From Pseudarthrobacter sulfonivorans (GTDB taxonomy: Bacteria; Actinomycetota; Actinomycetes; Actinomycetales; Micrococcaceae): 64,000 nucleotides of DNA. Every line of letters starts with the position of its first letter. The first letter of the stretch is position 1. The notes beneath the pieces were generated by a model. The model was given only the letters and a program-made list of their open reading frames with translations. It had not been told where the DNA came from and made no database searches. The translations under genes and the position numbers were made by a program. Positions 1-8,786 of this stretch are shown one piece after another. The stretch covers positions 4,979,758 to 5,043,757 of the forward strand of contig NZ_CP013747.1 in the NCBI RefSeq assembly GCF_001484605.1. The letters run 5' to 3'.

Positions 1-1065
1 TTCGGAAGCGTCGAATGCGTCGTTGATGTCGGCAAACGCAAACGTTTTGGTCAACTTCTCCAGCGGAAACTTTCCTTGTTGCCAAAGTCGGATGAGCTGG
101 GGAATGAACACCTGGGGCACGGAATCTCCTTCGATAATGGTGCGGAAGTGCCATCCTTTGAGTAGCGAACTGCCAATTTCGAAGGACACCTCTGTTCCCG
201 GGGCCGGAGCCCCGACGAGGGCCACCGTTCCACCGGTCCCCAGGATGTCGGCAGCCTGGCGCAGGACGGCAGGAATACCCGTTGTGTCCAGGGCATAGTC
301 GACGCCGCGCTCACCGGTTATCTGGGCTATCTCTGCTGCCACGTCCGTGGAGCGGCTGTTGATAGCGTGCGTGGCCCCCAGCTCCTTTGCAGTGGCCAAC
401 CGGGACTCAACGATGTCAACCGCAACAATTGTTGTCGCACCAACAGCGGCGGCGGCCATGAGGGCTGCGCAGCCAACCGCGCCAGTTCCGAAGACAACAA
501 TGCTGGAACCCGGGCATACGTCCAAAGAGTTGATGACTGCACCGGCCCCTGTCTGTAGGCCGCAACCGAGGGGGCCGAGTAACTCCAGCGGAAGGTTCCC
601 GTCCACCTTTACGACGCTTCGGACAGCCACGTTCACGTGCGTCGCGAAAGACGATTGACCGAAAAAGTGCGAGGAGACTGCGGAGTTTCCATCGTTCAAG
701 GCTGTGGAACCGTCGGGACGGGTACCGGAAAAATTGCGGCCGAAGAATTCGCTGCAGTACGCGGGTCGTCCTGTCAGGCACTGCCCGCATATTCCACAGG
801 AACTGGCGGAAAGTACCACAGAGTCTCCGACGGCGACAGAGGTCACCAAAGAACCGACCGCCTCCACTACGCCTGCCCCTTCGTGCCCGAGAACCGCCGG
901 CAACGGAGTGGGGTAGACCTGGTCGCGGACGATCGCGTCGGTGTGACAGACGCCGGTTGCGACGAGCTTCACCCTGACCTCGTCGGGGCGGGGCTCATCC
1001 AGTGAGAGTTGGACGATCTCGAAAGGAACTTTAGGTGCGGTAGCGAGGGCAGCAGTGACCTTCAT
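1..1065 (-). CDS. Zinc-dependent alcohol dehydrogenase (aryl/benzyl alcohol type), 3' end outside window
   Basis: The minus-strand frame is open from an ATG at 1065 to the window edge, 355 codons without a stop, so the gene continues past position 1. The protein reads as a medium-chain zinc alcohol dehydrogenase. Near residue 45 there is a GVCHTD catalytic zinc site, then GHEGAG, then a structural-zinc cysteine cluster (CGICGQC and a later Cys), and a Rossmann GTGAVG motif near residue 195. A GAGGAG ribosome site lies 8 bases before the ATG. Enzymes of this type oxidise benzyl or other aryl alcohols to aldehydes with NAD+. Next to a benzoate cluster, an aryl-alcohol substrate is likely but not shown. 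It is divergent from the AraC-type gene at 1337, its probable regulator. About 10-20 C-terminal residues are missing. Confidence 0.85.
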   Translation of the reverse strand, partial: MKVTAALATAPKVPFEIVQLSLDEPRPDEVRVKLVATGVCHTDAIVRDQVYPTPLPAVLGHEGAGVVEAVGSLVTSVAVGDSVVLSASSCGICGQCLTGRPAYCSEFFGRNFSGTRPDGSTALNDGNSAVSSHFFGQSSFATHVNVAVRSVVKVDGNLPLELLGPLGCGLQTGAGAVINSLDVCPGSSIVVFGTGAVGCAALMAAAAVGATTIVAVDIVESRLATAKELGATHAINSRSTDVAAEIAQITGERGVDYALDTTGIPAVLRQAADILGTGGTVALVGAPAPGTEVSFEIGSSLLKGWHFRTIIEGDSVPQVFIPQLIRLWQQGKFPLEKLTKTFAFADINDAFDASE

Positions 1066-1336
1066 TGGAATGGCTCCTCAGGAGTAAGACTTGGAGTAAG
1101 CGGTAATTGAAACGTTCAGCGCACGGTATTCGTTAGACGGTAGTCAGCGGCTTTCGGGGCCAAGGACCCGACGTTGGGCCTTGCAGCCGTCAAGCGTCTA
1201 TGGTTGCCGCGAACAGTCCGTGCGTCCGGTTCGATGCCTATACTGTGACACGGAGCACAACGGGCGGGGTTGTCCATAGGCGACATCGAGGTTGTCGATT
1301 GACGCCATCCGCGCCGCACACAAGGAGGTGCCGTGC
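1066..1336. promoter_or_regulatory. Divergent promoter region, alcohol dehydrogenase / AraC regulator
   Basis: This 271-base gap separates two divergent start codons, so it must hold both promoters. An AAGGAGG ribosome site at 1322-1328 belongs to the AraC gene. I could not pick out convincing -10/-35 boxes or a clear operator by eye. Confidence 0.5.
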
Positions 1337-2287
1337 ATGACGGTGGGTTCGATAGCTGACGCGTGGTATCACGACATGGAGTCAACGTTCGGCGGGCTTG
1401 AGGTAGTGGCTCTGGGCAGTTCCGCTGGGCAGGCCTCCGGTGCACTGGCGGCCAAGGAACTCGGCCCCGTCGGAATATATGGAATCTCGGGCACCCCGCA
1501 GCAACTCGTACGATCACCCCATGCAGTACGCCAGTCGCCGACGGATGTACTCAAGGTGTGCGCGATGCGCCGCGGGCGCTGCATCATCGAACAATCCGGA
1601 CACGAGCTGACGGTCGCACCCGGGGAATTTGGCCTTTACGACACAGCGGTTCCCTACCGGCTCACCTTCCAAGGCGCATGGCAATGCGAGGTCATGACGG
1701 CGCCTTCAACGTCCCTGGGCGCGCCACGTGCGGCCGTTGACGAAGCGCGGTCGCACCCCTGGTCGGCCACAACCGGGGCCGGGACGGTGCTGGCGCAGTT
1801 CATCAGCGCCTGCACGTCCATGACTGTGCCCGCATCGGTAGCGAGGAACCACTTGGCCACGGCCGGTGAAGCACTGCTGGCCAGCGTAGTCCTGCAGGAT
1901 TATGAGCCCGGCTCCGAGGACATGGCTGAGTTCCTGCGGCGTGAAATCGAGTCTTATGTCGATCGAAACCTGCAGGACCCGCACCTGGGCCTGAAGCAGA
2001 TCGCATCCTCGCACCACGTCTCCGTGCGAACGGTTCAGCGGCTGTTCGTAGGAAGCGGTATGGGGCTGACCGGGCTGATCCGGAAGCGACGCTTGCAGGC
2101 CGTCCGTCGTGACCTTGCTGCTCACCGCACTGCCCACCCGACCATCGCCGAAGTAGCGGCTAGATGGTGCATCCATGACGCCCAGTGGCTCGCCAAGGCT
2201 TTCAAGTCCGAGTTTGGCATGGCGCCGTCGGAGTTCCGGAGATCCTCTGCAGCGGAAACCCTCACCACTCACGCATCCGCGCTGTAG
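1337..2287 (+). CDS. AraC-family transcriptional regulator
   Basis: This is a 316-residue AraC/XylS-type regulator. The N-terminal ~190 residues look like the AraC-binding-like domain found in regulators of aromatic and alkane catabolism. The C-terminal ~100 residues are a double helix-turn-helix: the first helix pair contains LKQIASSHHVSVRTVQRLF, and the second contains IAEVAARWCIHDAQWLAKAF followed by FGMAPSEFR. I chose ATG 1337 over an in-frame TTG at 1292 because a strong AAGGAGG stands 9 bases before it. It probably controls the divergent alcohol dehydrogenase; regulation of the downstream transporter gene is also possible. The inducer cannot be read from sequence. Confidence 0.85.
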   Translation: MTVGSIADAWYHDMESTFGGLEVVALGSSAGQASGALAAKELGPVGIYGISGTPQQLVRSPHAVRQSPTDVLKVCAMRRGRCIIEQSGHELTVAPGEFGLYDTAVPYRLTFQGAWQCEVMTAPSTSLGAPRAAVDEARSHPWSATTGAGTVLAQFISACTSMTVPASVARNHLATAGEALLASVVLQDYEPGSEDMAEFLRREIESYVDRNLQDPHLGLKQIASSHHVSVRTVQRLFVGSGMGLTGLIRKRRLQAVRRDLAAHRTAHPTIAEVAARWCIHDAQWLAKAFKSEFGMAPSEFRRSSAAETLTTHASAL

Positions 2288-2500
2288 GCGCATTCCTTTA
2301 CGGCACTAGCTGCTACTTTTTCCAAGATACGCCTAGCCGCTTCTGATTGATATCTGAAAGGTATGGATCGCACCCCGGCCTAACCCCGGGTATTTACCTC
2401 ATATGGCGGGCGTCACACCTCTGCGACACTGGACCAAGCCAAGGGACACAGGTTCACCCCCACGGCACTCCATCCATGCTCCGTCAGAGAGGACAGGCAT

Positions 2501-3895
2501 ATGGCTACGCTCCACACCGTCATCGCCGAAGACTCGCGCAAAGAGGCGCGCACCGCAAACTGGGTGGCCTTCGTCATCTGCACCGCACTTTTATTCGATG
2601 GCTACGACCTTGTCGTATACGGCACCGTCCTGCCGGGACTGCTCGCCGACTCGAGCCAGATTGGCGCCTTCGATGCCGCCGCTGCTGGCCTCTTGGGCTC
2701 GTGGGCGCTGGTTGGTGTGCTGGTCGGGTCGCTGGTCTGCGGGGCGGTCGGCGACTTCTTCGGCCGCCGCCGACTCATGCTCCTGGGTATCGCCTGGTTC
2801 TCGGTGGGGATGTTCGTCACGGCGCTGACCACAACCGTGGCGTCCTTCGGGGCTATGCGTTTCATCACGGGGGTGGGTCTCGGCGTCGTCATCGCCACCG
2901 CAGGCGCCACCATGGCAGAGTTCGCGCCAGCCGGCCGGCGACAGTTCTACAACGCGATCGTCTACTCTGGTGTCCCCGCTGGCGGCGTGTTCGCCTCCGT
3001 CATGGGCATTTTGCTCCTCAATGACATTGGATGGCGCGGACTGTTCATGATCGGCGCCCTTCCCCTCGTCCTACTCCTGCCCATCGCCTGGTTCAAGCTT
3101 CCGGAGTCCCCCCGATGGCTGCTGGCCCGCGGCCGCGAGGATGAGGCCCTGGCTGCTTCGCAGCGGACCGGCGTTCCGCTCATTGAAGAACAGGTCATTC
3201 GGCAGATTGGCGCAGCCCCGCAGACGACTGGCTTCGCGGCCGTGTTTTCCAAGCAATTCGCGGTGGCTTCCGTACTTCTGGGCTTAATGTCCTTCTCCGG
3301 CCTGCTGCTGACCTACGGCTTGAACACGTGGCTGCCGAAAATCATGGAGGGATACGGCTACGGGCGGACATACGCACTGTTCTTCCCATTGGCGTTGAAC
3401 CTCGGCGCCGTGGCGGGAGGTTTGCTTCTCTCGCGCTTCGCTGACAAGGCCGGTCCCCAGCGGGTCATAGCCAGCACCTTCGTGCTGGCCACGATCACCC
3501 TGGTGCTGATGACGTTCGGCTTCCCCCTGCCGATGTTGTTCCTGTGCATCGCCATCGCCGGGGTGGGCACCCTCGGCACCCAGGTGCTGGTTTACGGTTT
3601 CCAGTCCAACTACTTCACCACTAACGCCCGGGCGGCCGGTGTGGCTTGGTGTGCCAGCGTGGGCCGCCTGGGCGGCATTCTCGGACCAATCATCGGCGGC
3701 TGGCTGGCGGCGGCGGGAATCGGCGGAGCCACCGCGTTTTACATCTACGGCGGCGTCGCCCTGCTGGGTGCAAGTGTCACGGTCTTGGTCCCCCGTCAGC
3801 GCAAGCTGGAAGAAGCCGAGCACAGGGCCGAGGAAATCGTTGAGCACTCCGTGGAAGAGGACCTCAGCATCGCCACTCCCCCGGCGCGCCTTTGA
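2501..3895 (+). CDS. benK: MFS aromatic acid:H+ symporter, BenK-like benzoate transporter
   Basis: A 464-residue major facilitator of the aromatic acid:H+ symporter (AAHS) family. The first membrane segment carries the FDGYD signature that marks AAHS transporters such as PcaK and BenK. The loop between segments 2 and 3 has GDFFGRRR, and ELPESPRW-like LPESPRWLLARGR follows segment 6. Twelve hydrophobic segments are expected and the length is normal. The tail from about residue 435 is hydrophilic and acidic. It would import benzoate or a related acid across the inner membrane with protons. The position upstream of ben/cat regulators supports benzoate, but protocatechuate or hydroxybenzoate cannot be excluded. 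A GAGAGGA ribosome site precedes the ATG. A 213-base gap before it likely carries its promoter. Confidence 0.85.
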   Translation: MATLHTVIAEDSRKEARTANWVAFVICTALLFDGYDLVVYGTVLPGLLADSSQIGAFDAAAAGLLGSWALVGVLVGSLVCGAVGDFFGRRRLMLLGIAWFSVGMFVTALTTTVASFGAMRFITGVGLGVVIATAGATMAEFAPAGRRQFYNAIVYSGVPAGGVFASVMGILLLNDIGWRGLFMIGALPLVLLLPIAWFKLPESPRWLLARGREDEALAASQRTGVPLIEEQVIRQIGAAPQTTGFAAVFSKQFAVASVLLGLMSFSGLLLTYGLNTWLPKIMEGYGYGRTYALFFPLALNLGAVAGGLLLSRFADKAGPQRVIASTFVLATITLVLMTFGFPLPMLFLCIAIAGVGTLGTQVLVYGFQSNYFTTNARAAGVAWCASVGRLGGILGPIIGGWLAAAGIGGATAFYIYGGVALLGASVTVLVPRQRKLEEAEHRAEEIVEHSVEEDLSIATPPARL

Positions 3896-3942
3896 CCCAG
3901 CGCATCCGGCCGCTGCCTTGAATGAGCCGGGATCTAGTGAGA

Positions 3943-3969
3943 GGGTGCCCAGGCCAGACCTGGGCACCC
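3943..3969. terminator. Strong hairpin after benK
   Basis: A perfect 11-bp stem (GGGTGCCCAGG / CCTGGGCACCC) with a 5-base loop lies 47 bases after the benK stop. There is no T-run on either side, so it is either an intrinsic terminator of the weak actinobacterial kind or a 3'-end stabiliser. Confidence 0.6.
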
Positions 3970-4048
3970 GGCCCGCCGCAGGCGGCCAGTAAGCCAAGCC
4001 AAGCCCTGCCATTATGTCTGACGCAGACAAGAGTGGTGGGCTTTATAC

Positions 4049-4064
4049 TTGATTTCTGAATCAA
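4049..4064. promoter_or_regulatory. Inverted repeat upstream of LysR gene
   Basis: TTGATT and AATCAA form a perfect 6-bp inverted repeat with a 4-base spacer, 52 bases before the LysR start. LysR-type proteins commonly bind imperfect dyads next to their own promoter, so this is a plausible autoregulatory site. This is inference from position and symmetry only. Confidence 0.35.
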
Positions 4065-4115
4065 TGCGGTTTTTGGCGCCTGACGGAGGCGCCACACGGA
4101 GGGACGGCACAACCA

Positions 4116-5027
4116 ATGGAGATCAGACAGCTCAACTACTTTATTGCCGTTGCCGAGGAGCGCCATTTCGGCCGTGCCGCCAAACGCCTGCATATGGCCC
4201 AGCCACCTTTGTCCCAGCAAATCCGGCAGCTGGAAGAGCAACTGGGTGTGCGCCTGCTGAACCGCACCACGCGCAGGGTGGAACTCACGGCCGCCGGGCA
4301 GGCGCTGCTGGACCGGGGCCGGCAGATCGTCAATGCGGTCGGAACACTCCGGGCTGACGTGTATCAGGTCGGGCAAGGCGCATCCGGTGTTCTGCGCGTG
4401 GGCTTCTCCGGCTCAGCAACCTACGGTGTGATGCCACCGATCGTTCGACTTGCCAAGCAGGTACTCCCTGGGCTGTCGCTGAATCTGCATGGCGAGATGC
4501 TCACCCCGGCCATGGAGGCCGGCCTGCGGGATGGCACCTTGGATGCGGCCCTGTTGCGGCCGCCCATCGCCTCCCAGGAGATCGATTACCGCATCGTGAC
4601 GCGAGAGGCGCTCATCGTGGCGTTGCCGTCCTTCAGCGCCCTGGCTATGGACCGGCCGGTGGCCGTGCACGAACTCCAGGACCAGGAATTTATCTCCTAC
4701 CCGCCGGAGTCGGTGCTTTACCGGACCACCGCAGGTCTTTGCCGCGAGGCAGGTTTCCAGCCACGCATCACCCAAGTCATCAGTGAGACGTCCACGATGC
4801 TCTCGTTTGTGGCTGCCGGTAGTGGAGTTGCCATCCTTCCGGCGAGCGTCCGTGCCCTGCAGCTTGAGGGCGTCGTTTACCGCGATATCGAACAGGCCCC
4901 CGAGGTGGAGCTGGCCGTGGCCTGGCGGCGTGAGGACCGGTCATCACTGCTCCAAAGCTTCCTGGATGTCGTGGGCACCGCGACCAAAGACCTGCCCAAC
5001 CGCACTCCCAGTCCTCCAGGATCCTGA
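4116..5027 (+). CDS. LysR-family transcriptional regulator (BenM/CatM-like)
   Basis: 303 residues. The N-terminal winged helix-turn-helix is classical: MEIRQLNYFIAVAEERHFG, then AAKRLHMAQPPLSQQIRQLE and LLNRTTRRVELTAAG. Residues ~90-300 form a LysR substrate-binding domain. This subgroup includes BenM, CatM and CatR, which respond to benzoate or cis,cis-muconate. Context in the ben/cat cluster makes muconate or benzoate sensing likely, but it is not proven. It ends 39 bases before the convergent stop of the large LuxR regulator. Confidence 0.85.
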   Translation: MEIRQLNYFIAVAEERHFGRAAKRLHMAQPPLSQQIRQLEEQLGVRLLNRTTRRVELTAAGQALLDRGRQIVNAVGTLRADVYQVGQGASGVLRVGFSGSATYGVMPPIVRLAKQVLPGLSLNLHGEMLTPAMEAGLRDGTLDAALLRPPIASQEIDYRIVTREALIVALPSFSALAMDRPVAVHELQDQEFISYPPESVLYRTTAGLCREAGFQPRITQVISETSTMLSFVAAGSGVAILPASVRALQLEGVVYRDIEQAPEVELAVAWRREDRSSLLQSFLDVVGTATKDLPNRTPSPPGS

Positions 5028-5066
5028 TACGGGGCGGGACCGGTTCGACGCCAGATGGCCCGCGCT

Positions 5067-7898
5067 TCAGTCCGTGGGGCGGAAACGTGCGGCCAGTTCG
5101 CTGCGGGAGCGAATCCCGAACTTCCCATAGATGCGGGTCAGGTGGTACTGGACAGTCTTGTCGGCCAGGAACAGTGCACGGGCAGCCTCTTTGTTGGTAG
5201 CCCCGGCCGCCACGAGTTCCGCCACTGACTGCTCCTGGGCCGTGAGCTGGACCTGCGGTCCAGTCACGGCAACGAGCACGGCGTCAGATGGATCGGGCAT
5301 GTTGCCCACGTCAAGGCCGGTCGCCTTCAGCTCCCGATCGCATCTGGCGACGTATGTCGCAGCACCCAGGGAATCATAAAGATCCCTGGCTACGCGCAGC
5401 ACGGAGGACGCCAAGCGCCTTTTTCCGGCGCGTCGCATGCTTTGCCCGAAGGCAAAGCTCACCCGGGCCCGCAAATATGGCCGGTTGAGCCCTCGCAGAT
5501 GCCCCAGCGCCGTCTCGAAATGCTCCCGGGCTATGTCTGGATCCCCCTGCGCGGCAACGAGCCGGCCCCGCGCCCACGCCATTCTTGCCAGATCTGACGG
5601 CACGGCCCGCTCCCGCGGCACTTGCTCGAAGGCGGTAAGGAAAGCGTCGGCCGTATCCAACTGGTCGGTCATGACCAAGGCGTTGACGTAAGAGTCCTGC
5701 CAGGGCCAAAACGACACCCTGTTCTCTGTCCAGGGGTCCAACTCCGTCAGCGGCTGCAGCACAGCCAATGCGCTTTCGTAGTCCGCCCGTGCCTCATGGA
5801 AGCGTGCCCGGGCCAGGCTGGCAGGAACCTGCATGGCGCGATAGGTGCCCGGCTGCACCGCCGCTTGGGAGACGTAGTACCGTGCACGGTCCCAATCCCC
5901 ACGCATGGACCACAGTTCGGCGGCGGTCCAATACAGTAAGGGGCGGATCAGCGGCATCCGGGAGGTCTCGAGCCGCACCGAGGCGCGTGCAACCGTGGCT
6001 GCGGCCGCGTCCCAGTTGCCGAGCACAAGTTGGGTGCGGGCCAACCACGCCTCTGCCCACAGCGAGATCCGCAACGAGCCACCGCGGAACTCAGTCGGGG
6101 CAGCGGCTTCGAAATTTACAAGCGCTGTCTCTGCGTCATCCAGCCGCAGGGCCAGCCATCCGGCTCCCATCTGCACGCGTTGCTTTTGCGCGTTTTCGGA
6201 AGCATGTTCGAAAGCCTGCCGATAGGAGGCCTCGGCTTCAGCCAGCCTGCCTTGGGCGTAAAGTCCCAGCCCATAAATGGCTTCGGATTCGATGTGTGCC
6301 GGGGTACCCGCCGTTGTCAGTGACATGGCTTGCTCCGCCCAACGGGTGATGACAGGGCCATCCCAGGAGGCCACCCCGTGCAGGACCAGGCGTTGGGCCA
6401 CTTGGGCGGCGGCGGTGGGGTCCTGTTGCGGGTTGCTTGTTCGCCAGGCCATTTCCAATTGGGTTTGGGCGCTGTGGTTCTGTCCAGACGCAGTGGAGAG
6501 GTAGCCAAGAACGGAGGAACGCAGTGGCGAGGGTGCCATGGCGTCGACGGCGGCGGCCCACATTTGGGCCTGGGCGATGTTGCCGGACCCCACGAGGGCA
6601 TCTACTGCTCTCAGCTGGCGATCGTTGCCGACCCGGATGTCACCGGAGAGCCTGGACGCCGAAAAAAGTGCGGTCGAGACATCGTGCCAGGCACCTACGA
6701 GGGCCTGTTGCCGGGCGTACTCCTCAAGCGCCGAGGCCAAGGCCTCGTCTGGTCCCGGGGTAGCCGACACCCGGTGACCCAGGCGGTCGCCCTCATTCTG
6801 CACCGAGTCCGCAGCCCTGCGGTGCAGGCGCATGCGCTGGCTGGGTGCAATTTGCTCGTAGACGGACTCGGTCGTTCCCGTTTCGAAGAATGTCACCAGC
6901 GAGTGGGCCTGGTCCACTGAGAGGCCCAGCAGTCCGGCACGGTGGCCCTCGTCGAGGGCATCCATCACGTATTCGACCCCGCTGACACGGGCAACCTCAG
7001 CCACCCCGGCATTGCGGCCGAGCACGGACGTGGCCTCAGCCACAGCTACCAGGTCGGGGGACGCGGCAGCGAGGAGGCTACGCACCTGGGCCCGCACGCG
7101 TGAACTCGGAGGCAAGGACGAGAACCATGTCTGCCAGGTTTCCGGTGGAAGCTCGCCCAGAAGTTCGACAACCGGCTGCGGCCATCCCCCGGTATGCCGC
7201 ACGATCTCGTGGGCGGCCGTCGCGTTCAGGTCGATGCGAAACCACCGTCGTGCGAGCTCCTGGACCCGCTGCGGTGAGAGCGGATCCAGTGGAAGACGGG
7301 AAACCTGGTGCCCGGTGAGGAAGGCCAACACGCCGCCTGGCACCAGCCGGGCCTGAGCGGGATCTAGGGTGACCACGAACAGGACTCTTTTGCTGCGCAG
7401 CCGGCGCATGACGAAGACGAGGACGTGGAGAGTTTCTGCGTCCAGATGCTGAACGTCATCAACGGCAACCACCACGCTCCCGTGCAATTGAAGCCCGTCG
7501 AGGTGTGCACCAAGAGTGGACGCATAGTTGGCGGCCTGGGAGGGGTTGAGTATGCCGCCCAGGTCCGCGGAACGGCCGTTTCCTCTGCCAGGGTCCTTCG
7601 CCGAGCGCAGCGGCGGGGTGACCATGAGCTGGGAGTAGCCGGCGAGCGGGAGCTGCGCTTCCCATTCATCGCCCGTGGCGGACAGCACCCGCACGCCACG
7701 CGCGACGCCCCGGCAGTGCTCCAGGAATAGGTCCAGCACCGCCGTCTTCCCGGATCCCCGGGGGCCGCTGAGTACCACCGTACGCACGTTGCCTTTACGC
7801 ACAGTGCGCAGCGTCTCCAGTAACTCCTCGAAGACCTCGGCATGGCCGAGCAGCGCCAGGTTCTCCTCGGGGTTGCCGTGGTGGTGGCCCGGAATCAT
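5067..7898 (-). CDS. benR: Large AAA-ATPase LuxR-family (LAL) regulator, BenR-like
   Basis: About 943 residues from ATG 7898. Residues ~44-52 carry a Walker A loop (SGPRGSGKT), with a Walker B VAVDDVQHLD near residue 133. A long alpha-helical TPR-like region follows. The C-terminus is a LuxR helix-turn-helix (LTAQEQSVAELVAAGATNKE, then KTVQYHLTRIYGKFGIRSR). In Corynebacterium glutamicum a LuxR-type protein with an ATP-binding motif, BenR, activates ben genes and sits beside benD; the layout here is the same. I chose ATG 7898 because LAL proteins usually begin shortly before the first conserved block. In-frame GTG 7952 and a start at 8006 (overlapping benD) are alternatives. It is probably transcribed with benABCD. 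Confidence 0.8.
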   Translation of the reverse strand: MIPGHHHGNPEENLALLGHAEVFEELLETLRTVRKGNVRTVVLSGPRGSGKTAVLDLFLEHCRGVARGVRVLSATGDEWEAQLPLAGYSQLMVTPPLRSAKDPGRGNGRSADLGGILNPSQAANYASTLGAHLDGLQLHGSVVVAVDDVQHLDAETLHVLVFVMRRLRSKRVLFVVTLDPAQARLVPGGVLAFLTGHQVSRLPLDPLSPQRVQELARRWFRIDLNATAAHEIVRHTGGWPQPVVELLGELPPETWQTWFSSLPPSSRVRAQVRSLLAAASPDLVAVAEATSVLGRNAGVAEVARVSGVEYVMDALDEGHRAGLLGLSVDQAHSLVTFFETGTTESVYEQIAPSQRMRLHRRAADSVQNEGDRLGHRVSATPGPDEALASALEEYARQQALVGAWHDVSTALFSASRLSGDIRVGNDRQLRAVDALVGSGNIAQAQMWAAAVDAMAPSPLRSSVLGYLSTASGQNHSAQTQLEMAWRTSNPQQDPTAAAQVAQRLVLHGVASWDGPVITRWAEQAMSLTTAGTPAHIESEAIYGLGLYAQGRLAEAEASYRQAFEHASENAQKQRVQMGAGWLALRLDDAETALVNFEAAAPTEFRGGSLRISLWAEAWLARTQLVLGNWDAAAATVARASVRLETSRMPLIRPLLYWTAAELWSMRGDWDRARYYVSQAAVQPGTYRAMQVPASLARARFHEARADYESALAVLQPLTELDPWTENRVSFWPWQDSYVNALVMTDQLDTADAFLTAFEQVPRERAVPSDLARMAWARGRLVAAQGDPDIAREHFETALGHLRGLNRPYLRARVSFAFGQSMRRAGKRRLASSVLRVARDLYDSLGAATYVARCDRELKATGLDVGNMPDPSDAVLVAVTGPQVQLTAQEQSVAELVAAGATNKEAARALFLADKTVQYHLTRIYGKFGIRSRSELAARFRPTD

Positions 7899-7959
7899 GC
7901 TGGCAAGCTTACTCGACCGCGCGTCGTGGCCACGCCAGCGGGTTTCAGTCACAGCGGGC

Positions 7960-8784
7960 TCAGCCCAGATCTCCGCCTGCCACCGGAAGGATGCTGCCAG
8001 TGACATACGATGCTTCGTCGGAGGCCAGGAATACGATGGGCGCAGCCTGTTCGTCCAGTGTGCCGTACCGCTTCAAAAAGGATGATTCAACGGTCTGGTT
8101 CACAATGGCCTGGTGCCACGCCTTTTCGGTAGCTGACTCGGCTTCCGGTCCGCGCTTGACCTTTCGTGGCGGAGCTTCGGTGCCGCCCGGGGCGGTAGCA
8201 ACGACGCGGATGCCGCGCCCGGCAACCTCCATGGCCAGGGACTGGGTCAGGGCGTTGACACCGCCCTTCGCTGCGGCGTACGGGACGCGGTGCATTCCGC
8301 GGGTGGCCACTGAGGAGACGTTCACGATGGTGCCCGATTCCTGGGCGAGCATCGCCGGGAGGACGGCGCGGCAGGACCACAGGGTGGGGAACAGCGAACG
8401 GCGGATCTCCCGCTCAATCTTCTCCTCGTCGTATTCTTCGAAAGGGCGGGCCCAAATGGTTCCTCCCACGTTATTGACGAGCACGTCAACCCTTCCGTGG
8501 AGGGCCAAGGCGGCGTTCACTGCCTGTTCTGCTCCGGCGAAGCTTTCCAGGTCCGCCGTGACGGAGCTGGCTGACCCGCCGCATCCAGACTCCTGGGCGG
8601 CTTCCTGGATTCCCTTGGCAACGTCCTGCACAATGTCGGCGCGGTCAACCAGGACCACCGAGCCTCCTTCAGCCCCGATCCGCTCCGCGACCTTCTGCCC
8701 GATTCCCTGAGCCGCGCCGGTGACCACGGCCACTTTGCCGGCGAAGCGGCCGGGCGTGATGAACTGTCCTGAGTACGCCCCCAC
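7960..8784 (-). CDS. benD: Benzoate diol dehydrogenase (1,6-dihydroxycyclohexa-2,4-diene-1-carboxylate dehydrogenase)
   Basis: A 274-residue short-chain dehydrogenase. The NAD-binding TGAAQGIG motif is at residues ~22-29, NNVGG lies near residue 107, and the YAAAK catalytic Tyr/Lys pair is near residue 165. It oxidises the cis-diol made by BenABC, with decarboxylation, giving catechol and NADH. Its start is 2 bases from the benC stop, so the two are translationally close within the benABCD operon. Length and position match the family. Confidence 0.92.
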   Translation of the reverse strand: MGAYSGQFITPGRFAGKVAVVTGAAQGIGQKVAERIGAEGGSVVLVDRADIVQDVAKGIQEAAQESGCGGSASSVTADLESFAGAEQAVNAALALHGRVDVLVNNVGGTIWARPFEEYDEEKIEREIRRSLFPTLWSCRAVLPAMLAQESGTIVNVSSVATRGMHRVPYAAAKGGVNALTQSLAMEVAGRGIRVVATAPGGTEAPPRKVKRGPEAESATEKAWHQAIVNQTVESSFLKRYGTLDEQAAPIVFLASDEASYVTGSILPVAGGDLG

Positions 8785-8786
8785 CG

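Noticed and set aside
416..790. Open frames across the alcohol dehydrogenase region
   Set aside because: They are in other frames of the clear dehydrogenase, whose own frame is open to the window edge.
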